From: Xanthomonas cassavae CFBP 4642
Lineage (GTDB): Bacteria > Pseudomonadota > Gammaproteobacteria > Xanthomonadales > Xanthomonadaceae
Assembly (NCBI RefSeq): GCF_000454545.1
Contig: NZ_CM002139.1
Span: forward strand, 2,441,870-2,457,690
Direction: 5' to 3'
Length of the DNA stretch: 15,821 bases
Shown here: in pieces, positions 1 to 5,974 of the stretch
Layout of the letters: every line of letters begins with the position of its first letter
Numbering within the stretch: position 1 is the stretch's first letter
Program-made: the position numbers and the translations under genes
Notes under the pieces: generated by a model
What the model saw: only the letters and a program-made list of their open reading frames with translations
What the model was told of the DNA's origin: nothing
Databases searched by the model: none

Positions 1-660
1 GATGCGGCGATCAGCGGACAACTGGCGCGCGCCGGTTACATTGCCCGTGGCGGGCAGATCATTGATGCCAGCATCGTCAGTGCGCCGATCCAGCGCAACA
101 CGCGCGAGGAAAACGCGCGCATCAAGCAGAACGACATCCCGGAGGATTGGAGCGATGCCAAGCGCGCGCAGAAGGACGTGGATGCGCGCTGGACGAGCAA
201 GCACGGCAGCTCCTATTACGGTTACAAGTTGCACGCCAATGTCGATCGTCGCTGGGGATTCATTCGCGTGCACGAGGTCAGCAGCGCGAACGTGCATGAC
301 AGCCGGTACTTCGAGCGGTTGCTGGATGCGGGTAATACCGCACGCATACTTCGTGCCGATAGCGCTTATGCCGACCGGGACCGTGAAGCCCGCTTGAAGC
401 AAGAGGGATATCGTGTGGACATCCAGCACAAAGGTACACGCGGCAACGCATTGAGCTCGGCCCAGCAGCGGCGCAATCAGCGCATCGCGAAAGATCGGGT
501 GTTTGTCGAGCACGCATTCGCGCGACTGACGCAACAAGGTGGCAAGTGTCTACGCACGCTCGGCTTGGCACGTGCGAAGGTGGTCATCGGATTGAAGGTT
601 GCCGGCCATAACCTGCTGCGTCTGGCACGATTGCAGCAGGCCGGGATGCGGCCGGTATGA
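1..660 (+). CDS. IS5-family transposase, C-terminal part (5' end outside window)
   Basis: This reading frame is open from base 1 to a TGA at 658-660, giving 219 residues; the N-terminus lies left of the window. It is a DDE transposase of the IS5 family, which cuts and joins the element ends. The three catalytic acidic residues can be placed: D in IIDASIV (fragment residue 22), D in RADSAY (about 120) and E in VEHAFAR (about 170). A basic stretch around KDVDARWTSKHG and YYGYKLHANVD, typical of the family, lies between the first two. The C-terminus looks intact, with no stop or frameshift in the visible part, so the enzyme could be functional if the missing part is whole. It is transcribed toward the flagellar genes, which run the opposite way. 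The exact IS name cannot be given without a search. Confidence 0.9.
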   Translation, partial: DAAISGQLARAGYIARGGQIIDASIVSAPIQRNTREENARIKQNDIPEDWSDAKRAQKDVDARWTSKHGSSYYGYKLHANVDRRWGFIRVHEVSSANVHDSRYFERLLDAGNTARILRADSAYADRDREARLKQEGYRVDIQHKGTRGNALSSAQQRRNQRIAKDRVFVEHAFARLTQQGGKCLRTLGLARAKVVIGLKVAGHNLLRLARLQQAGMRPV

Positions 661-786
661 ATGCCGCAGGCCAGAAGAACGCCTCGCGCGCAGCGTCGGC
701 GAGCTGAGAGCTTGGCCAACCATGTCAGAGTGCTGATGTTTCGAAAGCATCGTCACCTCCATGCACGCGCTACATCGGCTCCGGCA

Positions 787-804
787 TGGTTATTCGAGGT
801 GCCC
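787..804 (+). repeat. Candidate right terminal inverted repeat of the IS
   Basis: The sequence TGGTTATTCGAGGTGCCC would be the right end of the element, with TTAA directly after it as the candidate target duplication. It was chosen by position (downstream of the transposase stop) and by the YTAR-type tetranucleotide. The matching left end is outside the window. Confidence 0.4.
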
Positions 805-860
805 TTAATGCGAAATATTGAAGTCAACGGCTTTCACGCCCTGTCGGGCGCGAGTCACTT

Positions 861-880
861 TTCTTTGCTTGTGCAAAGAA
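861..880. repeat. 8-bp perfect hairpin in the extragenic repeat
   Basis: TTCTTTGC at 861-868 is the exact reverse complement of GCAAAGAA at 873-880, with a four-base loop TTGT. It lies in the CTTTTCTTTGC block of the repeat. No U-tract follows on either strand, so it is not called a terminator. Confidence 0.6.
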
Positions 881-987
881 GCGCTCTACGGCAGCCGAAG
901 GCTGACCAAAGTAACCAAAAGAAAGCACACCCCGTCCTCGCGCCCTCCGCGCCTGCGGCGCTGCGGGTCCGCAAGTCCGGCAGAAAC

Positions 988-1019
988 TTTTGTAAGGGAC
1001 GTCCCTGTCCCTTACAAAA
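988..1019. repeat. 13-bp perfect inverted repeat with nested palindrome
   Basis: TTTTGTAAGGGAC (988-1000) and GTCCCTTACAAAA (1007-1019) are exact reverse complements around a 6-base loop, GTCCCT. Inside, GGGACGTCCC (996-1005) is a self-complementary 10-mer that can pair in an alternative fold. The arms are AT-rich outside and GC-rich inside. Any U residues are within the stem rather than after it, so it is not a classical intrinsic terminator. It lies about 350 bp downstream of fliP and could act as a transcript 3'-end structure. Confidence 0.75.
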
Positions 1020-1105
1020 ACGTCGCGCATCCATACGCGCCGCCCTGCGGGTTGTATCTGCCGGCCTTGCCGCTGCGGTATGGGGGCCTGTACGAGCCAA
1101 AAGCT

Positions 1106-1140
1106 GAAAGCAAAAGCAAAAGCAAAAGCAAAGCAAAAGC
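1106..1140. repeat. Hexanucleotide tandem array (AAAAGC)n
   Basis: The plus strand reads as successive CAAAAG units, about four regular copies, one copy shortened to CAAAG, then a further CAAAAGC. The interval is non-coding, so length changes would not shift a reading frame here. Confidence 0.8.
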
Positions 1141-1153
1141 GCAGATCGTGAAC

Positions 1154-1188
1154 CGAGAGGCGAGAGGCGAGAGGCGAGAGGCGAAGGG
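1154..1188. repeat. Heptanucleotide tandem array (CGAGAGG)4
   Basis: Four exact copies of CGAGAGG occupy 1154-1181 and a degenerate fifth copy, CGAAGGG, follows. The array starts only 14 bp after the AAAAGC array, so two unrelated short tandem repeats are neighbours in the same gene-free interval. Confidence 0.8.
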
Positions 1189-1298
1189 CAGGAGGCCTGA
1201 GGTGGGAGGAGGGGTGGAAGGGCCAAACTCACAAGGCGATGCCCGTTGGCGCCCCAGGCCGAGCTCAACCGGGAAACGGGCACCACTCGAGTAGTCGT

Positions 1299-1314
1299 GT
1301 AGCTCAGCTGGATA
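1299..1314 (+). other. tRNA D-arm-like fragment
   Basis: GTAGCTCAGCTGGATA matches 16 consecutive bases of the D-stem/D-loop region of common bacterial tRNAs such as tRNA-Arg. The following bases, CCAGCACCAG, resemble the continuation AGAGCACCAG loosely. No anticodon arm, T-arm or acceptor stem can be found around it, so it is not a working tRNA gene. It may be a relic of an integration event or a chance match. Confidence 0.3.
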
Positions 1315-1364
1315 CCAGCACCAGTGCCAGCCACATCCATCGCGCACCAGCGCGCCAGCCACAC

Positions 1365-2222
1365 CTACGACGCGTTGAAGCTCGCCGCCAGCGTCCCCAC
1401 CACCAATACCCATCCATCCACCAGGATGAACAACAGGATCTTGAACGGTGCCGAGATCAGCATCGGCGACAGCATCATCATGCCCATCGACATCAGCACG
1501 CTGGCGACCACCAGGTCGATGATCACGAACGGGATGAAGATCAGAAAGCCGATTTCGAAGGCGGTCTTCAGCTCGCTGGTCACGAACGAGGCCACCAGCA
1601 CCGGGAACGGCACCGCGTCCGGGCCGGCGTACTTGCCGTCGCCGGCCATCCCGGCGAAGGTCATCAGGTCGGTTTCGCGGATCTGCGCCAGCATGAAGGC
1701 GCGCAGCGGCTGGGTGGTCAGCGTCCAGGCGGTGGAGAAGTCGATCTGGTTGTTGAGGTAGGGCTGCAGGCCGGCACCCCACATCTTCTGCCACACCGGC
1801 ATCATCACCAGTGCGGTCAGGAACATTGCCAGGCCCAGCAGTACCTGGTTGGACGGGGTCTGGCCGGTGCCCAGCGCCTGGCGCAACAGGCCCAGCACGA
1901 TGGTGATGCGGGTGAAGGCGGTCAGCACCAGCAGCATCGACGGCAGCAGGGTGATCGCCGTCATCAGCAGCAGGGTCTGCAGCGGCAGGCTGACCGGCTG
2001 GTCGCCGATGCGGCCCACGCTGACGTTCGGCAGGTTGGGCAGCTGGTTGGAGCCGGGCGGCACTGCTGCCGGGGTGGCCGCGGGAGCGGCAGCCGGTGCA
2101 GCGGCCTGCGCCATCGACGGCAGCGCGGCCGGCGTGGCGGCGGCCAGTGGCGGGCAGCTCATCACCAGCAGGATCAACACCAGGCGGAGGCTGCGCCCCC
2201 AGCGATTCCAGCTACTGAACAT
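1365..2222 (-). CDS. fliP: Flagellar type III export gate protein FliP
   Basis: FliP forms the core of the inner-membrane export gate with FliQ and FliR and passes rod, hook and filament subunits. The 285-residue product begins with a signal-like hydrophobic segment (about residues 12-28) and an Ala/Pro-rich linker (30-60). Four membrane segments follow, near 82-104, 125-143, 222-243 and 262-281. Family marks are TRITIVLGLLRQALG (104-118), FVTSELKTAFEIGF (213-226) and the Met-rich MSMGMMMLSP (245-254), which matches the methionine gasket described for FliP. The ATG is one base past the fliO stop, so translation is probably coupled. The C-terminus is the normal family end (GTLAASFNAS), so the gene is complete. 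It is the last flagellar gene in the window: fliQ and fliR do not follow. Confidence 0.96.
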   Translation of the reverse strand: MFSSWNRWGRSLRLVLILLVMSCPPLAAATPAALPSMAQAAAPAAAPAATPAAVPPGSNQLPNLPNVSVGRIGDQPVSLPLQTLLLMTAITLLPSMLLVLTAFTRITIVLGLLRQALGTGQTPSNQVLLGLAMFLTALVMMPVWQKMWGAGLQPYLNNQIDFSTAWTLTTQPLRAFMLAQIRETDLMTFAGMAGDGKYAGPDAVPFPVLVASFVTSELKTAFEIGFLIFIPFVIIDLVVASVLMSMGMMMLSPMLISAPFKILLFILVDGWVLVVGTLAASFNAS

Positions 2223-2223
2223 G

Positions 2224-2631
2224 TCACGGGTCCTTGCGCAGCTTCTGGGCGAGCAGCTGGGCGAAATTGGGCAGTTGCTTGAGGTTGGGCAGGCTGGGGG
2301 CTGGCGTGGGTGGCAGCGGTTCGGGCAAGGTGTGCAAGGTGGTGATGCCGCAGGCGGTCACGCCCAGCAGCAACTGCTGGCCATTGACCTCCACCACCAC
2401 CACGCGCTCCTTGGCCCCCACCGCCAGGCTGGTGACCAGGCGCAGGCCCTCGCTGCTGCGGAAACCGCTGCCGGGCATGCGCTTGAGCAACCAGCCCAGG
2501 CCGACGATCAGCGCGAGCACCAGCAGCAATGCAAAGACTGCGCCAAACATGCTGGGCGTGGCCGGCGCCTGTGCGCCCACCTGGGTGGCCTTGGCCGCGA
2601 CAGGCGCGGCAGCGGCCAGCAGGCCGATCAC
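2224..2631 (-). CDS. fliO: Flagellar export apparatus protein FliO
   Basis: FliO is a small membrane protein that helps assemble or stabilise FliP in the export gate. The 135-residue product has a short Ala-rich N-terminus, one clear membrane segment (about 28-50), then a basic stretch (KRMPGSGFR) and a cytoplasmic beta-rich part with LAVGAKERVVVVEVNG. That part is the most conserved region of the family. The tail is Pro/Leu-rich and variable. The start is GTG, sharing GTGA with the fliN stop (2628-2631), so translational coupling is likely. Length and position between fliN and fliP fit the family, whose sequence conservation is low, so context carries part of the assignment. Confidence 0.92.
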   Translation of the reverse strand: MIGLLAAAAPVAAKATQVGAQAPATPSMFGAVFALLLVLALIVGLGWLLKRMPGSGFRSSEGLRLVTSLAVGAKERVVVVEVNGQQLLLGVTACGITTLHTLPEPLPPTPAPSLPNLKQLPNFAQLLAQKLRKDP

Positions 2632-2966
2632 CGCAGCCTCCGGATCCGCTCGCTGGGGCTGACCACGTCGGTCAGGCGGATACCGAAACGGTCGTTGATG
2701 ACCACCACTTCGCCGTGCGCGATCAGGGTGCCGTTGACGTACACGTCCAGCGGTTCACCGGCGCCGCGCTCCAGTTCCACCACCGAGCCCTGGTTGAGCT
2801 GCAGCAGGTTGCGGATCGGAATGCGCGCGCGGCCCACTTCCAGCGACAGCGTCACCGGCACGTCCAGGATCACGTCCAGGTTGAGGTCGGAGGCATTCTG
2901 GTCGTGCTCGGCCTGCAGGCTGTCGAAGGTGGCAGGCGAAGCGTCGAGGATGTCGGAGTTGATCAT
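2628..2966 (-). CDS. fliN: Flagellar motor switch protein FliN
   Basis: FliN forms the bottom of the cytoplasmic C-ring with FliM and also docks the FliH-FliI export ATPase complex. The product has 112 residues, somewhat shorter than the 137 of E. coli because the variable N-terminal region is reduced. A single SpoA domain runs from about 30 to 107, with the typical DVPVTLSLEVGRARIPIRNL and the conserved VYVNGTLIAHGEVVVI. The ATG was chosen because it overlaps the fliM stop as ATGA (2963-2966). Longer in-frame extensions would run through fliM and lack family similarity. Confidence 0.96.
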   Translation of the reverse strand: MINSDILDASPATFDSLQAEHDQNASDLNLDVILDVPVTLSLEVGRARIPIRNLLQLNQGSVVELERGAGEPLDVYVNGTLIAHGEVVVINDRFGIRLTDVVSPSERIRRLR

Positions 2967-3976
2967 TTGCTGGAGTCCTGGGAGGGAACGGCACGCGGGG
3001 CTTGCACGCCGGGCGGGCGCACGGCGGTGATCTTGACGGCGTTGTTGCCGTTGGAGACGCCGAATTCGCCGGTGAATAACGGGATCTCTTCCACGCACAG
3101 CGGCACCTGGGCGGGCAGGTCGATCGGCAGGATGTCGCCGATCTTCAGGCCGGTGAGCTGGCGCAGGCTCATGCGCTTGCTGGCCAGCACGCTGGACAGG
3201 GTCACTTCGGCGGTGTCCAGCTGCTCGCGCAGCATCACGTTCCACGAGTCGTCGCGGTCGTTGCGGTCGCTCTGGATGCCGGCATCGAGCAGTTCGCGGA
3301 TCGGCTCCAGCATCGAGTACGGCAGGGTGATGTGGATCTCGCCGCCGCCGCCTTCCAGCTCTACATGGAAGCGGCACACCACCACGTACTCGCGTGGGGT
3401 GACGATGTTGGCGAAGTGCGGGTTGATTTCCGAATTGATGTACTCGAAGTCCACGTCCATCACCGGCGCCCAGGCTTCCTTCAGGTCGGTGAAAGTCTGC
3501 TTGAGCATCAGCTGGATCACGCGCATCTCGGTGGCGGTGAATTCGCGGCCTTCGATGCGGGTGTGGAAGCGGCCGTCGCCGCCGAAGAAGTTGTCCACCA
3601 CGGTAAAGACCAGGGTGGGCTCGAACACGATCAGCCCGGTGCCGCGCAGCGGCTTGAAGCGGATCAGGTTGAGGTTGGTTGGCACATACAGCGAGTGCAT
3701 GTACTCGTTGAACTTGACCAGGTCGATGCCGCGCACCGACAGGTCGGCCGAGCGCCGGATCAGGTTGAACAGGCCGATGCGCCACAAGCGTGCAAAACGC
3801 TCGTTGACCATCTCCAGGGTCGGCATACGCCCACGGATGATGCGGTCCTGGCTGGACAGGTCGTACTGGCGGGCTTCGCCAGGCAACGGCTCCGGTTCGG
3901 TGTTGACCGCGCCCGAATCCACGCCATGCAGCAGGGCATCGATTTCGTCCTGGGAAAGCAGATCACTCACGCTCAT
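2963..3976 (-). CDS. fliM: Flagellar motor switch protein FliM
   Basis: FliM is the middle layer of the C-ring and receives phosphorylated CheY to switch rotation. The 337-residue product carries the N-terminal CheY-binding motif LSQDEIDALL (7-16). A CheC-like middle domain of about 45-230 follows, with the FFGGDGR loop (130-136) that contacts FliG. A C-terminal SpoA domain (about 252-318) pairs with FliN. The last 20 residues are Pro/Ser-rich and variable. The ATG lies 9 bases after the fliL TAA, with a weak AAGG-type ribosome site at the stop. The gene ends in an ATGA overlap with fliN. The presence of the CheY motif implies chemotactic control of rotation. Confidence 0.97.
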   Translation of the reverse strand: MSVSDLLSQDEIDALLHGVDSGAVNTEPEPLPGEARQYDLSSQDRIIRGRMPTLEMVNERFARLWRIGLFNLIRRSADLSVRGIDLVKFNEYMHSLYVPTNLNLIRFKPLRGTGLIVFEPTLVFTVVDNFFGGDGRFHTRIEGREFTATEMRVIQLMLKQTFTDLKEAWAPVMDVDFEYINSEINPHFANIVTPREYVVVCRFHVELEGGGGEIHITLPYSMLEPIRELLDAGIQSDRNDRDDSWNVMLREQLDTAEVTLSSVLASKRMSLRQLTGLKIGDILPIDLPAQVPLCVEEIPLFTGEFGVSNGNNAVKITAVRPPGVQAPRAVPSQDSSK

Positions 3977-3985
3977 GGGGCAGCC

Positions 3986-4504
3986 TTACTGGGTGACGAA
4001 ACTGGTGAACAGCAATTCTTCGATGCATTTCTTGCCGGTTTCGCTGGTCATGACCTTCTGTGCTTCGGCCAGCGCGGATTTCTGCAGCTTCTGCTTGCCG
4101 GCCAGGTCGGCCACGTCGGTCGCCTTGACCTGCGACAGCAGCATCAGCAGGTGCGCACGGATGGCGGGGGCGTTCTCGGTGATGAGTTTGAGTTCTTCCG
4201 GCTCGCGGGTGACCAGTTGCACTTCGACCTGAAGATACTGCGGGCCGTCGCCGGGATCGGCCAGATTGACCACAATCGCCGGGTCCATCGGGAAGTACTG
4301 TGCCGGCTTTGGCACTTCGGCGACCTTGGGGGCGGCGTGCTTGCCGCCTTTCTCATCGCCCTTGTGGCCAAGAAAGAACCAGGCGCCACCGCCAGCGGCC
4401 GCGAGCACCACCACACCGATGGCGATCAGCAGGATGGGCTTCTTGCCGCCCTTCTTCTTCTCGTCTTTTTCTTCGGTCTTCTCGGTTTTCTTTGCGGCTG
4501 CCAC
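3986..4504 (-). CDS. fliL: Flagellar basal body-associated protein FliL
   Basis: FliL is a single-pass inner-membrane protein around the stator that supports motor torque. With the chosen start it has 172 residues: a Lys/Glu-rich cytoplasmic head (5-22), one membrane segment (about 24-45) and a periplasmic FliL domain ending in the typical IEELLFTSFVTQ. Three starts are possible in frame. The long ATG near 4681 and the GTG at 4526-4528 are rejected, because a perfect sigma-54 promoter at 4537-4553 predicts transcription from about 4526, at or downstream of them. The GTG at 4502-4504 has a GGAG ribosome site six bases upstream. The gene is separated from fliK by 192 bp, the only large gap in the cluster, and probably heads a fliLMNOP unit. 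Confidence 0.93.
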   Translation of the reverse strand: MAAAKKTEKTEEKDEKKKGGKKPILLIAIGVVVLAAAGGGAWFFLGHKGDEKGGKHAAPKVAEVPKPAQYFPMDPAIVVNLADPGDGPQYLQVEVQLVTREPEELKLITENAPAIRAHLLMLLSQVKATDVADLAGKQKLQKSALAEAQKVMTSETGKKCIEELLFTSFVTQ

Positions 4505-4510
4505 AGTCTG

Positions 4511-4514
4511 CTCC
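4511..4514 (-). promoter_or_regulatory. Ribosome binding site deciding the fliL start
   Basis: On the minus strand GGAG lies six bases before the GTG at 4504. The alternative GTG at 4528 has no purine-rich site before it, and the predicted transcript begins inside that codon. Confidence 0.6.
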
Positions 4515-4536
4515 AGGGGAATGCTCACCCAATGGA

Positions 4537-4553
4537 AGCAATCGGCGTGCCAA
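4537..4553 (-). promoter_or_regulatory. Sigma-54 (RpoN) promoter of fliL
   Basis: The minus strand reads TTGGCACGCCGATTGCT, a complete match to the extended RpoN consensus YTGGCACG-N4-TTGCW, with the required GG-N10-GC core. Taking the C of the -12 GC (4538) as -12, transcription would start near 4526, leaving a 5' leader of about 22 bases before the GTG of fliL. RpoN promoters need an activator; in related flagellar systems this is a FleQ-type protein, which is not encoded in this window. The site lies in a non-coding gap, which strengthens the call. Confidence 0.85.
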
Positions 4554-4599
4554 AACCGCGTCGGTTTCCCGGCGCGAGCGCGCAGCAACGCGAAATCTC

Positions 4600-4623
4600 C
4601 CCCGCAAGCCTTGCGCTGCGGGG
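4600..4623 (-). terminator. Hairpin between fliK and fliL, possible end of the fliE-K unit
   Basis: CCCCGCA (4600-4606) and TGCGGGG (4617-4623) form a 7-bp GC-rich stem with a 10-base loop in the fliK-fliL gap, about 75 bp after the fliK stop and before the fliL promoter. No U-tract follows on the coding strand, so it is at best a pause or a transcript-end stabiliser. The run GCGGGGAAGGGA also occurs in the hairpin cluster upstream of fliE (11682-11693), so it may be a member of the same extragenic hairpin family. Confidence 0.35.
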
Positions 4624-4696
4624 AAGGGACTTGACGGCGGATGGCGTGGACAAGCGGGCGCGGCAGGTGCGCCGGGTGCAATCACGGCGCCCCGGG

Positions 4697-5974
4697 TCAG
4701 GCGTAGGCGTCCAGCAATCCACGCTGGCGTAACACGACCGACGGAATTCCGACGGCCGGGCTGTCGTCCAGTGTTAGGCCGTTGCCCTCGCTGGCGCCGC
4801 CATTGCGATTGCCGGACTGGCTCTGCTGTTGTTGGCTCACATCGGCCTGGCCGAGCTGGAAGCCGCTTTGACCAAGCATTTCGCGCAGCCGCGGCAGGCT
4901 CTGCTCCAGCGCCTGGCGGGTGTCGGCATGGGCGGCGGTGAAGCTGGCGTTGACCTTGTCGCCTTCCAGGTGCAGACGCACTTCCACCGGGCCCATCTCG
5001 TTGGGGGTGAGCTTGATGTGGGCGTGGCCGATCTTCTGGTCGGCCAGCCAGCTCAGGCGCGCGCCGATGGCATCGTCGAAGGTGTCGCTGCCCATTTCCG
5101 GGGTCGGCGTGGGCGAGGCGCTGAAGATCGGCGCCGGGTCCTGCAGGCGGGTGAGCGTGGGCGCGGCGGTGGGCAACACGAACGCCTGGGCATCCGGTGC
5201 GTCCACGGCGGCGGTGTCGTCGGCCGGGTCCAACGCCTTGACCGCCATGCTCATCAACGCGGCGGTCTGCGCGTCGCCGCTGACCGCAGTGGTCGAGGTT
5301 GGCTTGGCGCCTGCGGCGGCAGCCGGCGCGAACGCACCCAGGGCGGGCAGGGCCGTGGTGGCGGTTGCGGCATTGCCGGCTGTGGGTGCGGTGGCGTCGG
5401 TCGGCACTGCAGTCGCGCTCGGCGTGGCGCCGGCCGCATTGGCCATGCTGGCGGCCAGCGCTGCGGCAGCGGCGGCCAGCACATCGCCGCCCGGTACCGC
5501 CTGGGCCAGCAGGCTCATGCCAAAACCGCCCAGGCCGGCGGGCGGCCAGCCGGCTTCGGTGGGCGTGGCTGCATCGGCGGACGCGTCCTTGCTGTCCTTG
5601 CTGGCAGTTGCGCTCTTGCCAGTCGCGGTGGCGGCACTGCTGTCCTTGGCTGCCGGTTCCTTGGCGGGCTGGGCCGGCTTGGCATCGGCGTCCTGGGCGC
5701 GCGGGCGCTTGGTCGCATCGTCGGGCGCGTCATCGCCCTGTTCGTCGTCGGCGCGGTGCTTGTCGGATTGGCTGGATTTGGCGGCAGGCGGCTTGGCCGG
5801 CACGCGCTCGGGCGCCTGCGGCGGGGCGTGGTTGGGCGTGTTGGCCGGAGTGAGCATGCGCGCGAACTGGTCCTGCGCCGGGTCCTGCTCGGACGACGGA
5901 TCGCTGTAGCTGGACTTCTTGCCGGTGCCGGCAAGCATGCCAAGGCCGGCGGCAAACGTGGACAGGGGGTTCAT
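4697..5974 (-). CDS. fliK: Flagellar hook-length control protein FliK
   Basis: FliK is the secreted ruler that measures the hook and switches the export gate to filament substrates. The product has 425 residues. About the first 290 are low-complexity, rich in Ala, Thr, Pro and Asp with many charged patches, as usual for the variable ruler part. The conserved hook-length domain covers roughly 295-385 and holds IKLTPNEMGPVEVRL (320-334), the FliK signature, and a following amphipathic helix. A Gln/Ser/Asn-rich link and a C-terminal tail complete it. The ATG overlaps the fliJ stop as ATGA (5971-5974). A 192-bp gap with its own promoter follows, so fliK is probably the last gene of the fliE unit. 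Confidence 0.94.
   Translation of the reverse strand: MNPLSTFAAGLGMLAGTGKKSSYSDPSSEQDPAQDQFARMLTPANTPNHAPPQAPERVPAKPPAAKSSQSDKHRADDEQGDDAPDDATKRPRAQDADAKPAQPAKEPAAKDSSAATATGKSATASKDSKDASADAATPTEAGWPPAGLGGFGMSLLAQAVPGGDVLAAAAAALAASMANAAGATPSATAVPTDATAPTAGNAATATTALPALGAFAPAAAAGAKPTSTTAVSGDAQTAALMSMAVKALDPADDTAAVDAPDAQAFVLPTAAPTLTRLQDPAPIFSASPTPTPEMGSDTFDDAIGARLSWLADQKIGHAHIKLTPNEMGPVEVRLHLEGDKVNASFTAAHADTRQALEQSLPRLREMLGQSGFQLGQADVSQQQQSQSGNRNGGASEGNGLTLDDSPAVGIPSVVLRQRGLLDAYA

Larger units (their letters stand above)
1..804 (+). mobile_element. IS5-family insertion sequence, right part
   Basis: The element is represented by the transposase 3' part and about 144 bp of non-coding tail. The proposed right end is the run ending GAGGTGCCC at 804, followed directly by TTAA (805-808). 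IS5-subgroup elements typically duplicate a 4-bp YTAR target, which TTAA fits. The left end and the left copy of the target lie outside the window, so neither the inverted repeat pair nor the duplication could be verified. The boundary at 804 is therefore an inference. Confidence 0.6.
805..1364. other. Gene-free interval between IS and fliP made of extragenic repeats
   Basis: This 560-bp stretch carries no credible gene on either strand. Open frames exist, but their products are low-complexity Arg/Ala/Pro-rich or Leu/Phe-repeat translations of the short tandem arrays. From about 830 to 1090 it resembles an extragenic repeat type common in Xanthomonadaceae genomes, with CTTTTCTTTGC and AGTAACCAAAAGAAAG blocks. 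It then passes into an AAAAGC array, a CGAGAGG array and a tRNA-like fragment. fliQ would be expected here, directly after fliP. Reading the minus strand downstream of the fliP stop in all three frames shows no FliQ-like protein. Confidence 0.7.

Noticed and set aside
618..637. CTGGCACGATTGC inside the transposase gene resembling a sigma-54 site
   Set aside because: The GG and GC elements are only 7 bases apart instead of 10, so it cannot work as an RpoN promoter.
661..1294. Plus-strand open frames downstream of the transposase
   Set aside because: They cover the IS tail and extragenic repeats; the translations are low-complexity Arg/Ala/Lys-rich and include the tandem arrays.
1012..1364. 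A fliQ remnant downstream of fliP
   Set aside because: All three minus-strand frames were read. Only a short hydrophobic stretch (MWLALVLVSS) followed by a stop appears, which is not enough to call a FliQ relic.
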